From: Jimgerdemannia flammicorona
Taxonomy: Eukaryota > Mucoromycota > Endogonomycetes > Endogonales > Endogonaceae
Length of the DNA stretch: 22,254 nt
Assembly: GCA_003990745.1 (NCBI GenBank)
Contig: RBNI01001480.1
Span: 1-22,254 of the forward strand
Direction: 5' to 3'
In this document: positions 19,401-22,254 of the stretch, one piece after another
Layout of the letters: the number at the start of each line of letters is the position of its first letter
How positions within the stretch are numbered: the first letter of the stretch is position 1
Made by a program: the position numbers and the translations under genes
The notes under the pieces: generated by a model
The model's input: only the letters and a program-made list of their open reading frames with translations
Told to the model about the DNA's origin: nothing
The model's database searches: none

Positions 19401-19960
19401 CATATTCCCTAAGGAGCTAAGGTTCTTTACCTCCTCTCATGCATTCAGGCCACTACTCCTCCCACCAGTATACCTCTCTCCATCAGTTCTATCTAACTGT
19501 AAATTCTGCACTATATTGAAGTTACCTTTCAAAGCATCTACCCCATCCTCTAATAGAGCACCTTCCTCCAAAAGACTCTTGATCCATACAATATGCTCAC
19601 CCCTATCTACAGGGCAGTAGCAAGAGCCAACCCTCACTGACTCCCACCCAGGTCAACACCATTCTCCTCAAACCAAATGGTCTCTCCAGCTCCTGATTCC
19701 ACCTAGATCCCCTTTACTACTCTGCACTAAAATTACCACTTTGCCAATCCAAGCTGTAACTCCTTTCTATTCTCTAGTCTATTCCAATTGATCTCCTTCA
19801 TCCTTGTACCATATATCCTATAGCAGAAATAGATCAGCCTCCAATCTCTTAAGCCAAGTGAAAATGTTCTTATACTGTCCAGATCTCCATAACCTATTCA
19901 TATTTAGAGAGAAAATGTTAGTTGTACTGTTCATTGAGAGGAATGTTTTAGAAGTAAGAT
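16480..19960 (-). pseudogene. LINE L2 ORF2: APE endonuclease and reverse transcriptase
   Basis: Minus strand, in order. Endonuclease N motif S-L-N-M-N (about 19896-19910), then L-L-stop-D-I-W (QE/QD motif, Gln as TAG), C-Y-C-P-V-D-R-G (the Y-x-P region, about 19620), G-N-F-N-I-V-Q (19515-19526 for GNFN, catalytic Asp to Asn), D-R-T-D-G-E-R, and T-R-I-N-stop-I-L near 19340. RT: Y-K-D-K-G-R-R-E-D-W-K-N-W-R near 18400, F-L-D-Q-E-K-T-Y-D near 18170, V-P-Q-G-D-P-L-S-P-I-L near 17990, and F-A-D-N-I-V-V at about 17861-17878 (FADD with the second Asp to Asn). Near the C-terminus M-S-E-Y-W-L-R-E-Y matches the CCHC region of L1 with the last Cys as Tyr. The frame changes several times and stops are frequent. 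The RT would have copied the element's RNA at a nicked target. Confidence 0.85.
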
Positions 19961-19972
19961 TATGCTCATCCT

Positions 19973-21835
19973 CTACAAATCTACATTAATCCCCTCCTGA
20001 GCCATGTCCAGGTTATGTTCAGCCACTAATTCCTCCTCTTCAGTCCTCTTTGCCTCCAATCTAACCAGAAGTTCAGCCAGCTCTCCATCCTCCTTTTCCT
20101 TGAAGTCCTCATGATACTCTAGGTAGGTCTTCTGCCAGAGCTGCAAACTATACCACTCTGCCCAACAGTAGGCAGCCCTCTCACTAGCAATAACTGCCAG
20201 TTCAGCCTCCCTCTCTTTATCAATCTCATATCCCTCCTCCTCTAGAAAAATTGCCAGCACCTCTGCCTTCAGTACCTCTACTACCCCATTACTATACAGA
20301 ATCTATGCCTAATGCTCCTCACTCATTACTCTCAGGTCCACTTCTCCCAACTCTTCTGCTGCAAGATTATTCATCATCTAGCTCATCTACAGCAGATTAC
20401 CCACCTCCTTCCCTCCTGGCAATACTGGTCTCCCTATACTCAGTATTATGGTATCTGCTCCTGTACTTGCAATCTCATCCCACTCTTCCTTCAGGACATC
20501 TACCAGCTCATTCTCACTAACTGCCACTAGCTGTCTCCCTTTTGCCACATCAGAGACTCCAAAGTATACTCACTGGGCACTCTACATCAGCATATCCTCC
20601 ACCACCCTTCTCTTTACAGCTGGGCCCTGCCTGATAAGAGAGGGAGTATCTTCTAAGACCTGCTCCCAGACTTCAAATGTACCATCTGCATAAGGGTCTC
20701 TGTGTGGTGTCTTCCCAGCCCCCTCCTAGCCCTCCTCCATATCTCCTCCTCCCTTACTAGCCCAGACACTCACTTTGGTGCCCTCAGACTCCTTCTTACT
20801 ACTAGCATTCTTCTTCACCCCTCCTCTTATGCTCACCAACAACTCTCTCTGCCTCTTGTGCCCTTGAGCCCTCTCCCCCTGCCTCTTGTCAGTATGAATA
20901 TATTTCCCATCTACAATCTCCAAATGCATTGACTCTACATAAGTCTTCCAGGCCTTCACCCTCTACTTCACTGCTCTACTCATCTCCTCCAGCACCTCCA
21001 ACATATCCTCCTCCTCCTCACTCCCTTTCATCCTTGACATCTTACAGATAAAGGCCCCCCACAGTATGACTAAAGGTCAGCCACTTACCTTCCCCATGGC
21101 CTCTCTTCCAGCCAGTCTCAATCTGATGTCAATGTCTCTAGTTATGAATATAGTCCCCTCCTATATCTGAAATCCAATATCAACCATATTACCTTACTCT
21201 ACTATCACCTCCTTCACTCTCCTTCTCATCTCAACTATTGTTACTATAGGTACCCCCTTTACTAGTAACTGAACCACTCTGGGGTCCCACCTCAGACAGC
21301 ACACTATGGAGACCATTACTTCACCTACAACTACTCCAGTCTTCAATGTATCTTTTAGTAGACCCATCTCCTCAAAACCCACTTTGATTTTCTCTAGTTC
21401 CTTCAGGAACTTCACTGAGGCTGCTCTCACCACTTGCTTTAAGATAATCCCCAGGACTATCCTTGTCATCACTACCAAGCTCTGGAAGCACAAGGTTGCT
21501 ATAAACTCTGAGATTGACTTCTTGAGTAACAGTGCCACTGCCAGTCCTATTATACCATCAGCCAGGTTACTAGGCCTTATGCCCTTCCCACTGCTCAGTC
21601 TATTATCAGCAGTTCCATCTAGTTTTTTTTCCAGATTGCCCATTATATTTCCATCAGCAGTCACTCTCTCAGCCACTATACTGCCAGTCTCACTACTTTG
21701 GCCCCTCAGAGGAGCTCCCCCTTGAAGCCTCTGCTCTGTAGTCTTCACTATCACCTTATCCCTCCTCAGCCAACTCTCCAGCCCAGCTCTCTGCTGACCC
21801 CTCTTCACCTTCTCTGTAAAGCTTGCTCTCCCTAT
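19973..21835 (-). pseudogene. LINE L2 ORF1, gag-like, with internal stops
   Basis: One minus-strand frame stays readable from about 21835 to the stop just before 19976. The longest stop-free pieces are 21194-21835, 20726-20959 and 19973-20260, and most of the breaks between them are single stop codons. Its position upstream of the endonuclease ORF is that of a LINE ORF1 RNA-binding protein. The N-terminal third is basic (K-V-K-R-G-Q-Q-R, W-L-R-R-D-K-V), with a hydrophobic I-I-G-L-A-V-A-L-L-L stretch. The middle has K-A-W-K-T-Y-V-E-S-M followed by a Lys/Arg-rich run, and the C-terminus is Glu-rich and likely helical. I see no clear CCHC knuckle or RRM. The open frame continues to 21910 in the flanking CpG-containing sequence, which I take to be read-through rather than part of the element. 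Confidence 0.65.
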
Positions 21836-21858
21836 GTAAGCACACAACCTCCAAGCCA

Positions 21859-22090
21859 CGTAAATCACATGCGATCTCTGAACAAATCTGGAAATCACCT
21901 GCAAGATCACGAAGCTGAGTCAAACAGAAGTCACAGTGCACAAAGCTGAGTCAATACCAAGTCACAGAACACAAGATTCACACAAATGGAATCTTACCAA
22001 TCCAGAACAAATGCATATATACCCAGCCCCAAGACGCGTCGAAACAGAGAACCAAAACAAATAACAACCACAACTTCCAAACACACAAAC
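21859..22090 (+). promoter_or_regulatory. Promoter and 5' leader of the gene at 22091
   Basis: CpG-containing, non-transposon-like sequence. Two TGAGTCA sites (21916-21922 and 21947-21953) match the Gcn4/AP-1-type bZIP site. CCAAT is at 21998-22002, on the plus strand. TATATA is at 22016-22021, and ACGCGT (22034-22039) sits inside the perfect palindrome GACGCGTC, the MluI cell-cycle box motif of yeasts. From 22041 to the ATG the leader is rich in A and C and nearly free of T and G, as in many fungal 5' UTRs. The sites are seen; the binding proteins are inferred from their known preferences. Confidence 0.6.
21912..21973. repeat. 31-bp tandem direct repeat carrying TGAGTCA
   Basis: Two adjacent copies, 21912-21942 and 21943-21973, both of the form AAGCTGAGTCAA/T...AAGTCACAG...ACA. 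Each contains one TGAGTCA. They lie about 120-180 bp upstream of the ATG at 22091, an enhancer-like position. Confidence 0.85.
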
Positions 22091-22254
22091 ATGACCACCG
22101 AGATCTACAACTGCATCCGCACTGACATTTGGAATGCCATTGTCAACCGAGCCACACCCCCTCTGCCCCTCATGAATATCTACAGCCAAGCACCTCTCTA
22201 CTTCATGGAAGCCCGATGGAATGCCCTGAACATGCTTAATGAGGCCCACCGGAT
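22091..22254 (+). CDS. Unrecognised protein, N-terminal 54 codons, runs off the window
   Basis: An open frame starts at ATG 22091 (context ACAAACATGA, with A at -3, good for a fungal start) and stays open to the window end. It begins M-T-T-E-I-Y-N-C-I-R-T-D-I-W-N and continues with Y-S-Q-A-P-L-Y-F-M-E-A-R-W-N-A-L. The codons carry CpG and C- or G-ending third positions, unlike any element in the window. Upstream are TATATA, paired bZIP-type sites and an A/C-rich leader. There is no signal peptide or membrane segment in the visible part. I do not recognise the family. It is the best candidate for a live host gene here, although a coding part of an undecayed element cannot be excluded from 54 codons. 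Confidence 0.65.
   Translation, partial: MTTEIYNCIRTDIWNAIVNRATPPLPLMNIYSQAPLYFMEARWNALNMLNEAHR

Larger units (their letters stand above)
16248..21840 (-). mobile_element. LINE L2, Tad-like, nearly full length
   Basis: The 3' end lies at 16248-16266 as poly-T (poly(A) of the minus-strand element), preceded in element sense by AATAAAGGAAGG, a possible poly(A) signal. The 3' UTR covers about 16267-16480. ORF2 (endonuclease-RT-CCHC remnant) and a long gag-like ORF1 follow, giving about 5.6 kb. It belongs to the same family as L1 and is better preserved (longer open stretches), so it is younger. The 5' limit is placed at about 21840 because CpG dinucleotides, absent from 18292 to 21858, return there. 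No target duplication was found between 16235-16247 and the sequence around 21840. Confidence 0.85.

Noticed and set aside
21306..21949. Plus-strand open frames of 139 and 83 codons
   Set aside because: Opposite the L2 ORF1 frame, Ser/Pro/Leu-rich by composition only, and no promoter or start context.
21962..22249. Minus-strand 95-codon open frame
   Set aside because: Lies opposite the promoter and the plus-strand gene start; the plus strand has TATA, leader and start context.
1..22254. CRISPR array, tRNA or rRNA genes
   Set aside because: No regularly spaced direct repeats with unique spacers and no tRNA-like cloverleaf or rRNA segment noticed on either strand; the tandem repeats present are contiguous.

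Overview
This window looks like a block of dead, nested transposable elements at the edge of a normal gene in a fungal genome. Fungus is an inference. It rests on the mix of a Tad-like LINE, Ty3/gypsy, hAT and an endonuclease-less Penelope-like element (PLE), on the C-to-T/G-to-A decay, and on the A/C-rich leader of the only intact-looking gene. Ascomycete versus rust or other basidiomycete cannot be settled from the sequence.

Layout, left to right. (1) 1-1600, minus strand: a decayed hAT transposase (BED finger, catalytic-core motifs). A 117-bp 5'-truncated LINE tail sits in its BED finger, flanked by a 19-bp target-site duplication. (2) 1640-2042: microsatellite, a 14-bp minisatellite and a palindrome. 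(3) 2130-2965: unrecognised degenerate coding sequence followed by an LTR-like stretch (LTR-a) with four 15-bp CRE-like repeats. (4) 2990-10530, plus strand: a LINE (L1) split inside its endonuclease domain at 3299/7766 by a PLE (3300-7765). (5) 10533-16247, plus strand: a Ty3/gypsy element with its 5' LTR, gag with zinc knuckle, a complete five-motif dUTPase domain, protease, RT, RNase H and the first part of integrase. It is cut off in the integrase. (6) 16248-about 21840, minus strand: a second, nearly full-length LINE (L2) of the same family as L1, with poly(A), endonuclease/RT ORF2 and gag-like ORF1. (7) 21859-22254: CpG returns abruptly. There is a promoter-like region (two TGAGTCA sites, an ACGCGT palindrome, TATATA, A/C-rich leader) and the first 54 codons of a plus-strand gene that runs off the window.

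The most unusual item is the dUTPase module between the gag zinc knuckle and the protease of the gypsy element (13150-13555), an order that parallels gag-dut-pro of betaretroviruses. Second is the PLE. It has a recognisable fingers-palm-thumb RT, no GIY-YIG endonuclease after the thumb, and a compound A'-B-A-ORF-B-A repeat structure. None of the element ORFs is intact. Catalytic residues are repeatedly lost by transitions (YIDD to YIND, FADD to FTNN/FADN, DSGA to DSSA, zinc-finger Cys to Tyr), consistent with cytosine methylation/deamination or a RIP-like process. The order of events is partly readable: PLE and gypsy went into L1, and L2 went into gypsy. The other half of the gypsy element does not reappear on the far side of L2.
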